Of a stretch of DNA of 64,000 nucleotides, positions 36,060 to 43,794 are shown in pieces. The DNA comes from Mesorhizobium terrae (GTDB lineage: Bacteria; Pseudomonadota; Alphaproteobacteria; Rhizobiales; Rhizobiaceae): contig NZ_CP044217.1 in assembly GCF_008727715.1 (NCBI RefSeq), positions 186,001-250,000 of the forward strand. The letters are read 5' to 3'. Under the pieces are notes generated by a model that had not been told where the DNA came from, ran no database searches, and worked only from the letters and a program-made list of their open reading frames with translations. The position numbers and the translations under genes are program-made. The stretch's first letter is position 1, and every line of letters begins with the position of its first letter.

Positions 36060-36284
36060 TCCCACCTATCCATGCGGCGACATGGATGGGGTGGATGTCT
36101 GCGAGCTGTTGCACCTACCTGCGGTGTGCCAGCTGAAAAACCCAAGGCCCCGCGCGCACAGGCGCGACGCGTGTTCGGGTTGCGGATATTGGCCGCGAAG
36201 AACTCAAGGAAGCGCAAGCGAACCCGCTCGCCGCCAGCTTCAACGAGCTGCGGCACAGCAAGTCCCTGACCTGTATTAGCTGGC
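36060..36284 (-). pseudogene. Tyrosine recombinase, N-terminal remnant
   Basis: Minus frames encode the SAM-like N-terminal domain of a phage-type integrase: QLVEAGGERVRLRFLEFFAA then NIRNPNTRRACAR. After at least one frame change, a different frame reads VQQLADIHPIHVAAWIG, also family-typical (QPxHVAxWI). The expected TRRAYAR Tyr is Cys here. The catalytic C-terminal domain (Arg, His, Tyr) is absent. So this is a decayed integrase, evidence of earlier insertion at this spot. Boundaries are approximate. Confidence 0.65.
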
Positions 36285-37067
36285 TCACCGGCCGGCCTCG
36301 CGGGCCACTGCGTCAACGAACCGACGCAGCCCGACTGTTTCGGGCCTTCCGATCACAAGGCCGGCTGACGGAAAATCAAAGTGATATTGCGGACGCCACG
36401 GCCACCGCGGGTACTCGGCTTTAAGATGCTCCAGCGCGGGGTTGAAGCGCCGCAAAGGCCATCCGGAGCGTTCGTGAAGATCCGTGGCGTCACCGGTGTC
36501 GTGTTGCATCATCAACGATGCGAGAAACGCCGCATCTTTTCGGGTGCCGTTCCATCCCATGACCTGGTGATCGAATTGCTCATAGAAGCGCTGCGTGGGA
36601 CGGAAGCGATGTGCGCTTGTCAGGTGCCGCTCCTCCAGATATCCAGCGGCGGAAAGCTCCAGAGCTGCGTCCTCGACCTCCGACGGATTCGCGTCGGGCA
36701 CCATCTGCACGATGTCCTCGATATCCCAGAAATGCTCTGCCAGCCCATCGGGACACGCATGCGCGACCGCTTCGACGAGCCTCGCGGCCGTCCCGGAATA
36801 CGCATCCGCAGCGGGAGAAAGCATTGCTTCGTGGCGATCCAGTCGCTCACTGTGCTCATTCGTTCGCTCGGAAATGGCGTGCTGCCAATCATCGCGTTGA
36901 CGGTCGGACTGCGATGGGAACGTCGTGCGGTAGATCGCGGTCAACATGCCGGCGCCAGGAAGCGTCTCTGCCGCGGCTTCAACCACGTTGCGGAGAATCT
37001 CTCGACCCGCTGCCGGCGCCGGCGGAGTGATCGGCATTTTTGGATCGTCGGTCATTCGCATAAACAT
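36285..37067 (-). CDS. Unknown 260-residue protein
   Basis: Starts MFMRMTDDPKMPITPPAPAA. The first half has a helix HAISERTNEHSERLDRHEAM and EDIVQMVPDANPSEVEDAALELSAAGYLEERHL, which looks like a winged-helix. The C-terminus has WPLRRFNPALEHLKAEYPRWPWRPQYHFDFP. No signal peptide. I do not recognise the family. Its position next to IetAS and the recombinase scar suggests island cargo. A DNA-binding role is only a guess from the winged-helix-like stretch. Confidence 0.65.
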   Translation of the reverse strand: MFMRMTDDPKMPITPPAPAAGREILRNVVEAAAETLPGAGMLTAIYRTTFPSQSDRQRDDWQHAISERTNEHSERLDRHEAMLSPAADAYSGTAARLVEAVAHACPDGLAEHFWDIEDIVQMVPDANPSEVEDAALELSAAGYLEERHLTSAHRFRPTQRFYEQFDHQVMGWNGTRKDAAFLASLMMQHDTGDATDLHERSGWPLRRFNPALEHLKAEYPRWPWRPQYHFDFPSAGLVIGRPETVGLRRFVDAVAREAGR

Positions 37068-37674
37068 CCGATGGTCTATATGTGATGAAGGACATTATCA
37101 AAGATGCAGGCCGACGACACCGGAGGGGCCAGCTTCGTTGATATCCCCCCGAATAGCGGCGACAATCCCGCCAAGATGTGCGCTTTCAGGAGTACCAAAA
37201 TCTTGCCTCAGCGTCCTGAATGGGGGGGGGCGCAAAGCGGCCGGTCGTGGACTGACAAGATTGGCCAAAGGAATCGATCAATCACGGGTGAAATTGTTTC
37301 TATTTCATGTTCAATATCAATAGCTTAGTTCCATAATATATCTTATGCAACTTTAGATTGCATATTTCTCGTTAAACAATCACTGATGCGATGTATGGTC
37401 AGCACCGCGCATTGAGCTGGTACTCGAACCAAACTCGTCCAATCTAAAGTGAAATGCCGTCTGATTTAGCAAAGCCGTGCAGAGAACCAACCGGTTACGT
37501 CGATGCCTAGTGGGCAAGTGGCTCGCATTCGTATCGTTTTGCAGGGTTGCTATGCAAAATCGCAACTTGGCAAATCCAGCGTCCGAACTTACATCTCGGT
37601 CGTCGGCTATCTCCTCCTCCCAGATACGATGCCGACATCAAAGGCGGTACACCTCCCTCCCGTGCTTGCCTTCT
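37068..37674. other. 607 bp without a convincing gene
   Basis: More AT-rich than the rest (notably 37300-37420) and including an eight-G run near 37224. Open frames are short and lack ribosome sites. A TCGAACC-like string at 37424 suggested a tRNA T-loop, but the stem does not pair. It looks like insertion debris between the cargo island and the DNA-processing genes. Confidence 0.4.
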
Positions 37675-38213
37675 CTAATCAGCCCGCCGGATCTCCGCCC
37701 CTGGCGGGCTTTTTGTTTGCGTATGACCGAGCGACTGATCAGAACGGCATTTCCGGCGTAGCAAACGGGAACCTGGTCTCAGGCCTTTCCGAGCAAATTG
37801 GCCCTGGGCGAGTTCGAGCGCATCCGTCGCCGGTCCTGCCGAGTAGTGATAGTCGTCGGTGTTCGGCGCCATGTCCTCGACGGCGAACAGCTTGCCGCCA
37901 GCCGAGATGAAGCCGACGGAAAGGGGCACGTGCGTATGCGCATCCAAAACACGCGCTCTTTGGGCGACGGCCAGGAGAAGAGCATTCCCGGGCCGACGTC
38001 TTCTCGGAACATGAGCCCCTGGGCCATCTGCTCCGGCGTTCTGGCGACAGGCACGTCAGCGAGGATGACGTTGCCGGAGAAATAGAGCGTGCATCGTTCG
38101 GCGAAGCTTGCGGCAGGTTGGACTTCACCGCTGCCGGTGAGAACCGATAGAGCAAAGCCGGCAAGGATCAAGCCTGGCAACGCGCTTGCCATCACAGCCC
38201 TCGCAATGCTCAT
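37675..38213 (-). pseudogene. DUF192 protein, frameshifted
   Basis: From ATG 38213: a signal peptide (MASALPGLILAGFALSVLTG) and the DUF192 start (ADVPVARTPEQMAQGLMFRE, GPGMLFSWPSPKERVFWMR). At about 37931-37942 the frame changes. The family sequence resumes as THVPLSVGFISAGGKLF and LELAQGQFARKGLRPGSRLL in the next frame. The text reads CGCATACGCACG where CGCAATACGCACG would keep the frame, so one missing A explains it. The protein is a small periplasmic/secreted domain of unknown role, common in Rhizobiales chromosomes and plasmids. A sequencing error is possible. Confidence 0.75.
37681..37716 (+). terminator. Intrinsic terminator hairpin, plus strand
   Basis: AGCCCGCC (37681-37688) pairs with GGCGGGCT (37703-37710) around a 14-nt loop, followed by TTTTTG. 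It would stop rightward transcription before the convergent DUF192/relaxase arm. It lies inside the frame that follows the DUF192 frameshift. Confidence 0.6.
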
Positions 38214-38287
38214 AACGCCGAAACCAGGTTTGTCGGCGAAAAATGGTCGGCGTTGGCCGCATAGACATCAAAAGGCCCGCCCCCGTA

Positions 38288-40336
38288 TTACCGGCTGCGA
38301 TCGCCGCGATCCCGGTCTTTCGGCGGGGTCAGAACCACCCGAGATGGGATCTGGCGCTCCTGCTGCTTTTCCGGATCGCGTTCCTTCGCCCGATCGCGGC
38401 CACGCTCCTGACTGTCGCCGACAATAGCCCTGCCCTGATTAGCCTGGGCAATCCGGGAAACGTCGGCGCTGCGATTGCTCGATGTACGATCGATCTCGCC
38501 CTTCTCGAACATGGCGTCGCGCCCGGCGCCCGATTTCGTCGACGTCGCGTTTGAAGTCCTGTCATCGTGCCGCTCTTTGCCCTTGGCGACACGAGAGTCG
38601 AGCTGAAGCTTGACGACCTTGTCGATGACCCTGGTAGCGGATTCGAAGATCGCGCGTTCGGTTGGGTTGGAGATCGCCTTTGCGACCGCTGCCGCGGACG
38701 TGGCGATCGCGTCCATGGCGGTCTTTGCCTGGCTGGAGGTGATGGGTGTGTTGCGCAGCATATGGATTTCTCCTTTCTCATGCGAAGGCAGTTCGCCGCT
38801 TGAGACGGCATCTTCCAGGCGGCGATATTCGCGCCTTAACCCGATCGTCAGATCCTTGGAGAGCTCGCGGGCGGTGCTCGGTTGCGCCCGGTCCTTGCCG
38901 ATCGTTTCCAGCATGTCGATGACACGGCCCAGCGCCTTCTTCGATGTGTTGAAGCGGTCGACGCCGGCCTGCATTGTGGGCGCCGTCGGCGTGTCGCGGA
39001 TCTTGTTCATGACCTTGGTCATGACGTTGGGTGGCGTGTAGGCGCCCATGCGGCGAAACATTTCCCACTCCCAGCGTTTGACGGGAGGCGGGCCGGCACG
39101 ATCGAGGCGCTTCTGGTGATCGATGGCCAGGCCGCGGTCGCGTGCCTTGTCGGCAAATCGTTCACGCCACTCCGTGAAATCGCGGATGTTGGGATTGAGG
39201 CGAGTCCTGCCGGGGCCTTTCAGGCTGACGATGGCATGGACATGCGGGTGTTTGGCCCTCTCGTGACGATTGTGAATCGCGAAGGCATAGCGATGCCCAT
39301 GGAACTGGGTGCCGAGGAAGTCGCCTGCCGCCTCGATGAATTTGTCGCGGTCGACGCTTGCTGGACCGGACAGGAGCAGGTGCATGAAGTCGCGGGGTTG
39401 CCGGCTTTGCAGAAGGACGCCGATCGTGCGGCCCTCTCGCGTGAGCTCCTTATGATCGGTTGTCGTGATCGAGCGGCGCTCGCCGGTGCGCTTGTAGATC
39501 GGTGTCTTGTTGCCGCGTTCAACCAGGTGAGCGTGGGTCGACAGTGTGACTGCGTTGTCCTGGCGCTGCATGGCGTGCAGGGTCGCGTTGAATCCTTTTG
39601 GACCGGATGCAAATTGGGCAGGATAGCGCCATATTGGCGCGATCCCCTGCCCTGCGAGGCGGTCGTCGACACGACGATCGATGGCCCGAACCATTTCGAT
39701 CGAAGGGGGAATGTGGCCGTCGCTCGTGCGGTCAGCCCGGTCCAATTTTTCATGAGCCAGAACGATGGCGAGCTGAAGCCGCGTCTGATCCTTCACGCCC
39801 GGGCCGATGCTGTAGGCATAGGTGCGTTGTGTGTCGCCATCCTGAAGGATGCCGTCGCGTGCCAGATTATCAAGCGCCTTGGCGACGGTTTCGCGGCTGG
39901 CGTTCGGCAGTTCATAGGTGAGGAGGAGAATGTCCTTCGACCCTTCACGCGTGGTGAAATCGCGTTCCCATTGTTTGAGGGCATCCTTGATGCTGACGAC
40001 TTCGCGTCCGTCCTGGTCGATCGCCCGCTCTTCTTTGGCCTGGTATTCGAGAACATTGCGCGCAGATCCCGCGCCGGCGCCATAGGACAATATCTTGACG
40101 ACCACGGCGTTGTGGCCTGTGGCCCGGCTGAGTGCGGTGCTGGCAGCAAAGGGGTCGGGCCGGGATCTGGCGGGGCTGTACGGGCGGCGAGAACCGCCCG
40201 CCCCCTTCCCGGCAACACCGCCGCCATTGCCTCCCCCTCCTCCGCCCCCGCCGCCACGGCGATCGTCCTCGATGAGTTCTTGGTAGAGCGGCAAGTGACG
40301 CCTAGAGCGGAAGGGTTTCCTGCGTGGGTTTCTCAT
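38288..40336 (-). CDS. MOBP/VirD2-like relaxase
   Basis: 682 residues. After a Gly-rich linker, the relaxase domain contains the motif III histidines in HRYAFAIHNRHERAKHPHVH followed by AIVSLKG (about residues 345-370). Upstream, YGAGAGSARNVLEYQ may hold the catalytic Tyr. The C-terminus is basic, as expected for a transfer signal recognised by VirD4. It nicks oriT and pilots the strand. The start overlaps the MobC-like gene by 35 bp. The 15-bp box at 40359-40372 lies 23 bp upstream. Best matched to MOBP relaxases because oriT carries the ATCCTG nic core. Confidence 0.88.
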   Translation of the reverse strand: MRNPRRKPFRSRRHLPLYQELIEDDRRGGGGGGGGGNGGGVAGKGAGGSRRPYSPARSRPDPFAASTALSRATGHNAVVVKILSYGAGAGSARNVLEYQAKEERAIDQDGREVVSIKDALKQWERDFTTREGSKDILLLTYELPNASRETVAKALDNLARDGILQDGDTQRTYAYSIGPGVKDQTRLQLAIVLAHEKLDRADRTSDGHIPPSIEMVRAIDRRVDDRLAGQGIAPIWRYPAQFASGPKGFNATLHAMQRQDNAVTLSTHAHLVERGNKTPIYKRTGERRSITTTDHKELTREGRTIGVLLQSRQPRDFMHLLLSGPASVDRDKFIEAAGDFLGTQFHGHRYAFAIHNRHERAKHPHVHAIVSLKGPGRTRLNPNIRDFTEWRERFADKARDRGLAIDHQKRLDRAGPPPVKRWEWEMFRRMGAYTPPNVMTKVMNKIRDTPTAPTMQAGVDRFNTSKKALGRVIDMLETIGKDRAQPSTARELSKDLTIGLRREYRRLEDAVSSGELPSHEKGEIHMLRNTPITSSQAKTAMDAIATSAAAVAKAISNPTERAIFESATRVIDKVVKLQLDSRVAKGKERHDDRTSNATSTKSGAGRDAMFEKGEIDRTSSNRSADVSRIAQANQGRAIVGDSQERGRDRAKERDPEKQQERQIPSRVVLTPPKDRDRGDRSR

Positions 40337-40697
40337 CGTGCGCGGCGATCAAATCTTTCACTATCGTATAAGATCGCACAAATGCGGCGTCGCGGATAGA
40401 GTCGATTGCACGCGCAATCTCGTCGAGCTTTTCCAGGATCTGGATCGCGTGCTGATCGGGCACGGCGGCCTCATCGCGCATGAGACCCCGGTGGATCTGC
40501 GCGATGTCGCGGATTGTGAGATGGATATGTTCAAGTTGCTCATCGTGATCGGCCAGAAGTGGGGCAGCTTCCGAAAGCGTCCGGTCCACGAGAAGCTTGA
40601 TGACAAGAGCCGGCGAGGTGTCGAGGCGTGTCGCCAGCGCCTCCAGTTCATCAGCCTGGCGCCGAGGGAGCCGAAGGTAATAGCGCGGACTGGGCAT
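40302..40697 (-). CDS. MobC-like relaxosome accessory protein
   Basis: 131 residues: an N-terminal ribbon-like segment (SPRYYLRLPRRQADELEALA) followed by helices (ALVIKLLVDRTLSEAAPLLA, AIQILEKLDEIARAIDSIRD). Similar small proteins sit directly before relaxase genes and bind oriT. It overlaps the relaxase by 35 bp and follows the VirC2-like gene after 2 bp. The family is inferred from position and the short N-terminal DNA-binding-like segment. Confidence 0.65.
   Translation of the reverse strand: MPSPRYYLRLPRRQADELEALATRLDTSPALVIKLLVDRTLSEAAPLLADHDEQLEHIHLTIRDIAQIHRGLMRDEAAVPDQHAIQILEKLDEIARAIDSIRDAAFVRSYTIVKDLIAAHDEKPTQETLPL
40359..40372 (-). promoter_or_regulatory. Recurring box (copy 4) inside the MobC-like gene
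   Basis: On the minus strand CTTATACGATAGTG keeps the 13-base core TTATACGATAGTG exactly. It lies 23 bp upstream of the relaxase ATG within the coding sequence (codons for YTIVK). It may give the relaxase its own control; chance conservation through the protein sequence cannot be excluded. Confidence 0.45.
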
Positions 40698-40699
40698 TG

Positions 40700-41173
40700 T
40701 CAGTCCTGGTGCCGGTCCAGCCCGGCCATGATGAAGTCCTCGATCACCGTCGTGTAGCGTTTGCTCTGGGAGAGGCCATGCGCAACCAGGCGCGTGATGA
40801 CGTCATTGCGCAATCTGAGCGTGACACGCGTGTAGTCGGCGGACTCGGCCTTGTTGACACGGGCGAATTGCGACGGTGCCCCCTGCGGGCGGACGGAGGA
40901 ACGGCCGTTATTGCGCTTTTGCGCCTGCCCGCCCGTCGACAATGCTGTCGAAACCTCGACGGTGGTGGGCGGCGGGGCATCGATCTTAGGAGAGCCGTTG
41001 TCTGTCTCCGGCATCGATGCAGGGCCGGAAGAGGAGAGTTCCTCGACAGACGCGAGCGGGGGCATGAAGGTCATTGCCGGATCGTCGGGGTCTACAGGCT
41101 CGATCTGGCGGGTTCGGGCGATCACGGCCAGGTTGCCCACTACCTGGACGCGGCTTTTGGGAGAACTGGCCAT
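40700..41173 (-). CDS. VirC2-like ribbon-helix-helix protein
   Basis: 157 residues. A variable Pro/Ser-rich N-terminal half is followed by a C-terminal RHH-like segment (YTRVTLRLRNDVITRLVAHGLSQSKR... split as TRVTLRLRNDVITRLVAHG, then KRYTTVIEDFIMAGLDRH). VirC2 of Ti plasmids has this design and binds the overdrive next to the border. The gene starts 2 bp after the ParA-like gene, as virC2 follows virC1. It probably binds the repeat cluster at 42.0 kb. Confidence 0.7.
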   Translation of the reverse strand: MASSPKSRVQVVGNLAVIARTRQIEPVDPDDPAMTFMPPLASVEELSSSGPASMPETDNGSPKIDAPPPTTVEVSTALSTGGQAQKRNNGRSSVRPQGAPSQFARVNKAESADYTRVTLRLRNDVITRLVAHGLSQSKRYTTVIEDFIMAGLDRHQD

Positions 41174-41175
41174 AT

Positions 41176-41940
41176 TCACGATGCCGCGCTGATGAGGTTG
41201 ATGAAATCGTTGTTCAACGATTTGATCTGGTCGATGGCATCCAGGACGCTCTCGCGGGCTCGTTTCTTCGCCGATGGCGCCATCTTCGGATTGTGGTCGA
41301 TTTCGCGCAGCTTCGTATAGAGCGTCCCGTACCCGGCTGCGACGTCGCTGAAATGGTTGCTCTTGCGAATGATCGTCTCGAAGGTCAGCACTTTTCCAGC
41401 GTTGAGGAGTTTGATGACCTCCGGAATGGCCCGATTCTTCGTCATGGCGATATGATCGACATTGTTCCAGATTGCCGCATGAGGTGTGACCGCCCTGCCC
41501 TCCTTCGCTGCAATCTGCTTCAGCAGATTTGAGACATTGATGGCTTGGGTAGCGCTCGTCGCCTCGAGAATGACGGGAATGATGACGGCCTGCACCCGCC
41601 TGAAAACATCGAGGGCGCGGCCGTGGGCATGCCCGCCGACATCGTAAATATGGATGTCGGCCACTGGCGCTGATTTCAGCCGTTCGTTCAGATCCTCGTT
41701 GGGCAGCACCGAGATCGCATCGATATTGTCGATCTCGCTGATCGAGCCGCGGGCGACAGACGTCTTGTACCAACGAAACAGCGACTGCTGTTGGTCGCAG
41801 TCGATGAGCAAGGTCCTGGTTCCCTGGCTGCCGAACTCCCCGGCGAGGTTGAGGCTGAGAACGGTCTTTCCTCCACCTCCTTTGAACGTGCAAAGGGCCA
41901 GCGAGACGGACGGGACATTGGAGATTTCACGAACCGGCAT
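41176..41940 (-). CDS. VirC1-like ParA-family ATPase
   Basis: 254 residues with the deviant Walker A KGGGGKT (residues 20-26) in LALCTFKGGGGKTVLSLNLA, the switch region TLLIDCDQQQSLFRWY and IYDVGGHAHGRALDVFR. The ParA/MinD family includes VirC1, which recruits relaxosomes to the cell pole and raises T-strand number. First gene of the virC1-virC2-mobC-relaxase operon. The box at 41976-41990 is 36 bp upstream, and the repeat cluster/oriT lies directly behind it. A partition function is an alternative. Confidence 0.8.
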   Translation of the reverse strand: MPVREISNVPSVSLALCTFKGGGGKTVLSLNLAGEFGSQGTRTLLIDCDQQQSLFRWYKTSVARGSISEIDNIDAISVLPNEDLNERLKSAPVADIHIYDVGGHAHGRALDVFRRVQAVIIPVILEATSATQAINVSNLLKQIAAKEGRAVTPHAAIWNNVDHIAMTKNRAIPEVIKLLNAGKVLTFETIIRKSNHFSDVAAGYGTLYTKLREIDHNPKMAPSAKKRARESVLDAIDQIKSLNNDFINLISAAS

Positions 41941-41975
41941 GAGGAGACATCTCTTGGAAGTGAGAATTAGACTTA

Positions 41976-41990
41976 CACCATAGTATAATT
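41976..41990 (-). promoter_or_regulatory. Recurring 15-bp box (copy 5)
   Basis: Minus strand AATTATACTATGGTG, 13 of 15 matches to the consensus, 36 bp upstream of the VirC1-like ATG. Links control of the DNA-processing operon to the virB arm. Confidence 0.6.
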
Positions 41991-42010
41991 TCCTTGCATA
42001 TCGAATGCAA

Positions 42011-42121
42011 TGTCACCGGGCGTCATTTTGATAATGTCGTCCGGTGACAACGACACGATTTCACAATGTCACGTTGTCACCCGGTGTCATTGTCACCGGG
42101 TGGCATTGTGACAATGACACC
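42011..42121. repeat. TGTCAC/GTGACA inverted-repeat cluster next to oriT
   Basis: About eight copies of TGTCA(C) or its complement in 110 bp. Perfect pairs: TGTCACCGG (42011-42019) with CCGGTGACA (42041-42049); GGTGACAACG (42043-42052) with CGTTGTCACC (42072-42081); GGTGTCATTGTCAC (42083-42096) with GTGACAATGACACC (42108-42121). Probably the binding array for VirC1/VirC2/MobC-like proteins, or a partition site for the ParA-like protein. Confidence 0.75.
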
Positions 42122-42241
42122 GAAGCCAATTCCTTCCGTCCGCTTGCGTTCCGTGCCCGGGCGCCCTCGCCGAAACGGACACATGCGAGCTTGTTCTCAC
42201 CCGTCTGCGGCGAAACCGATCCGGCGCCCCTCGGGCGCAAT

Positions 42242-42313
42242 GGCTAGCTGTCACCAGCTAGCCTATCCTGCCATTTTTGAGAGCACGCTGGTTGGCCAGC
42301 GTGCTCTCAAAAA
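42242..42313 (+). other. oriT: Origin of transfer (oriT) with IncP-like nic site
   Basis: A perfect 9-bp hairpin GGCTAGCTG-TCAC-CAGCTAGCC (42242-42263) ends exactly where CCTATCCTGC begins (42262-42271). This string is identical to the RP4/IncP nic core, cut after the G, which places nic between 42270 and 42271 on the plus strand. Immediately downstream is a second perfect inverted repeat of 18 bp with loop TTGG (42274-42291/42296-42313). The relaxase operon starts 300 bp to the left. With the 5' end leading, DNA to the right enters the recipient first. Confidence 0.82.
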
Positions 42314-43067
42314 AAAATCAGAAGCGGACGCCGAGAATGCGCGAGAGCGACCAGCCAGCCGCTCGGCGGAAGGCTGGTCGCGACAGCGTGCATCGAGGCG
42401 TGAGCGCGCCGCCAGGGCAGCAGCGAAGACTTCAGCCGCTTATGCGGTTGAGGTCGAGCGAACTGCCCGGTTGCATTGGCGAAGTCGCGGCAGCGTCCAT
42501 CAACCGGCCCGAAAGGCCGGCTGCGAAGCAGTCCGAATGGAGCGGAGGGTCTGGGGGGAGAGGCGGCTAGTGTCTCCCCCAGGGCAGGCCGGCGTGCCCG
42601 ATGTGAGGTGGCCTGCCCTGATCTGGCTTACACGATGATGCAGACGAGCAGACAGAGTCGGCTCGCCGTGAAGTGAGATCGAGGCGGCCCAAGCCGCCTC
42701 GATCCAGACCTTAATCCGTGTCTGGTCGAAGTGCCATGACTACGAGCCCGACCTCGTGACGACCGATCAGCCGCCACGGCGCCGGCAGGCGCCGTGTCCG
42801 CATCCGGCGACCAGCCGGCCTTGTGCCCTACCAGTGCCGCAAACGGCCGTAACGTTTCGCCGACAGTCGAGCGCCGCGAGAGGAGCGTAACCCGCATGGG
42901 CCGAAACCGCACAGCGGGTTCGGTGAGCGCCCCCTTGGGGCGCGAGTAGAGCCGTGCCCGAAGGGTCTCGCCCGAGCCTTCCTTCTGGAAGAAGAGCCCG
43001 ACAATACGCTTATCGATGATGCCGAACCATCACTGCCATGAATCGGTAGTGCTGCATCGATTCATCA
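42314..43067. other. Hairpin-rich non-coding segment downstream of nic
   Basis: About 750 bp with no convincing gene but several strong inverted repeats: TCTGGGGGGAGA-type stem near 42550-42583, GGGCAGGCC/GGCCTGCCC around 42582-42618, and a perfect 12-bp stem GATCGAGGCGGC-CCAA-GCCGCCTCGATC at 42677-42704. As the first DNA to enter a recipient as a single strand, such folds could act as ssDNA promoters or lagging-strand start sites. That role is inference. Confidence 0.5.
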
Positions 43068-43367
43068 ATGTCGTTGGACACCGCTTCCGGAGGAAGCGAG
43101 ATTCTAGGCATGGATCACGACGAAACAGGACCGGTTCATCTTCGCCGCATCGACCCGTCGCGGAACATGCGGCGCTTCTACATGCTCGCCATCCAGCCGA
43201 CCCTATTCGGCGGCGCTTCGGTCATCCGCAATTGGGGCAGGATCGGCACGAACGGCCGGTCGATGATGGAGACGTTCGACAGCGACGACGATGCGGCTAG
43301 CGCTTCTGCACGCCTTGAGCGCGCCAAGCGCCGCAAGGGATATCGTGACAGCGCCCGACCTGAATAG
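43068..43367 (+). CDS. Stand-alone WGR-domain protein
   Basis: 99 residues (alternative start ATG 43110 gives 85). RFYMLAIQPTLFGGASVIRN then WGRIGTNGRSMMETF and ASASARLERAKRRKGY fit the WGR domain, a nucleic-acid-binding fold found in PARP1 and in bacterial single-domain proteins. First gene after oriT and on the plus strand. Role in the incoming element unknown. Confidence 0.82.
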   Translation: MSLDTASGGSEILGMDHDETGPVHLRRIDPSRNMRRFYMLAIQPTLFGGASVIRNWGRIGTNGRSMMETFDSDDDAASASARLERAKRRKGYRDSARPE

Positions 43368-43494
43368 GTCGAAATAGCGGGAATTCCACGCTTTTCAGTG
43401 GATTCGCGCCGGGGCCCTCGCGCCCGCCCTACCCTCGCGTCGAATTCATTGCCATAGGAAAGGGATTGATCCAACAGCGAGGAGAGCCACGGAC

Positions 43495-43761
43495 ATGACG
43501 ACAGCGACCGAGATCGCCGAAGCGCAGAACCTGACCAAGGCGCAGACCAAGGCCATCGTCGACAGCGTCTTCAAGGAAATTGCCTCTGCGGCGGCGAGCG
43601 GGGCCGAGACGAATATCCCCGGTTTCGGAAAGTTCAAAGTCAAACAGACGGCTGCCCGCGAGGGCCGCAATCCGGCCACCGGGGGAACGATCAAGATCGC
43701 GGCATCGAAGAAGCTGACCTTCGCACCGGCGAAGGCCGTCAAGGACGCGCTCAACGGCTAA
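43495..43761 (+). CDS. HU-family DNA-binding protein
   Basis: 88 residues with the HU/IHF pattern: LTKAQTKAIVDSVFKEIASA, NIPGFGKFKVKQTAAREGRN, PATGGTIKIAASKKLTFAPA. A dimeric DNA-bending protein. A GAGGAGAG ribosome site precedes ATG 43495. A nucleoid protein carried in the leading region could compact or protect incoming DNA. Confidence 0.94.
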   Translation: MTTATEIAEAQNLTKAQTKAIVDSVFKEIASAAASGAETNIPGFGKFKVKQTAAREGRNPATGGTIKIAASKKLTFAPAKAVKDALNG

Positions 43762-43794
43762 GGCCGCCGAGTGCGTCCGAGGCGCGAGGCGCCC

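Noticed and set aside
35943..36269. Plus-strand ORF of 108 residues
   Set aside because: Arg/Ser-rich shadow of the recombinase remnant on the other strand.
37415..37440. tRNA-like T-loop (TCGAACC/GGTTCGA)
   Set aside because: The flanking bases do not form a T-stem and no acceptor or anticodon arm is found.
42274..42313. Strong hairpin after the nic site read as an intrinsic terminator
   Set aside because: The T-run precedes and the A-run follows the stem on both strands, so no U-tract follows the hairpin in either direction. It is better seen as part of oriT.
42628..42912. Minus-strand ORF of 94 residues downstream of oriT
   Set aside because: Composition is Arg/Ser/Ala-rich and it runs through perfect hairpins, which is not typical of coding DNA.
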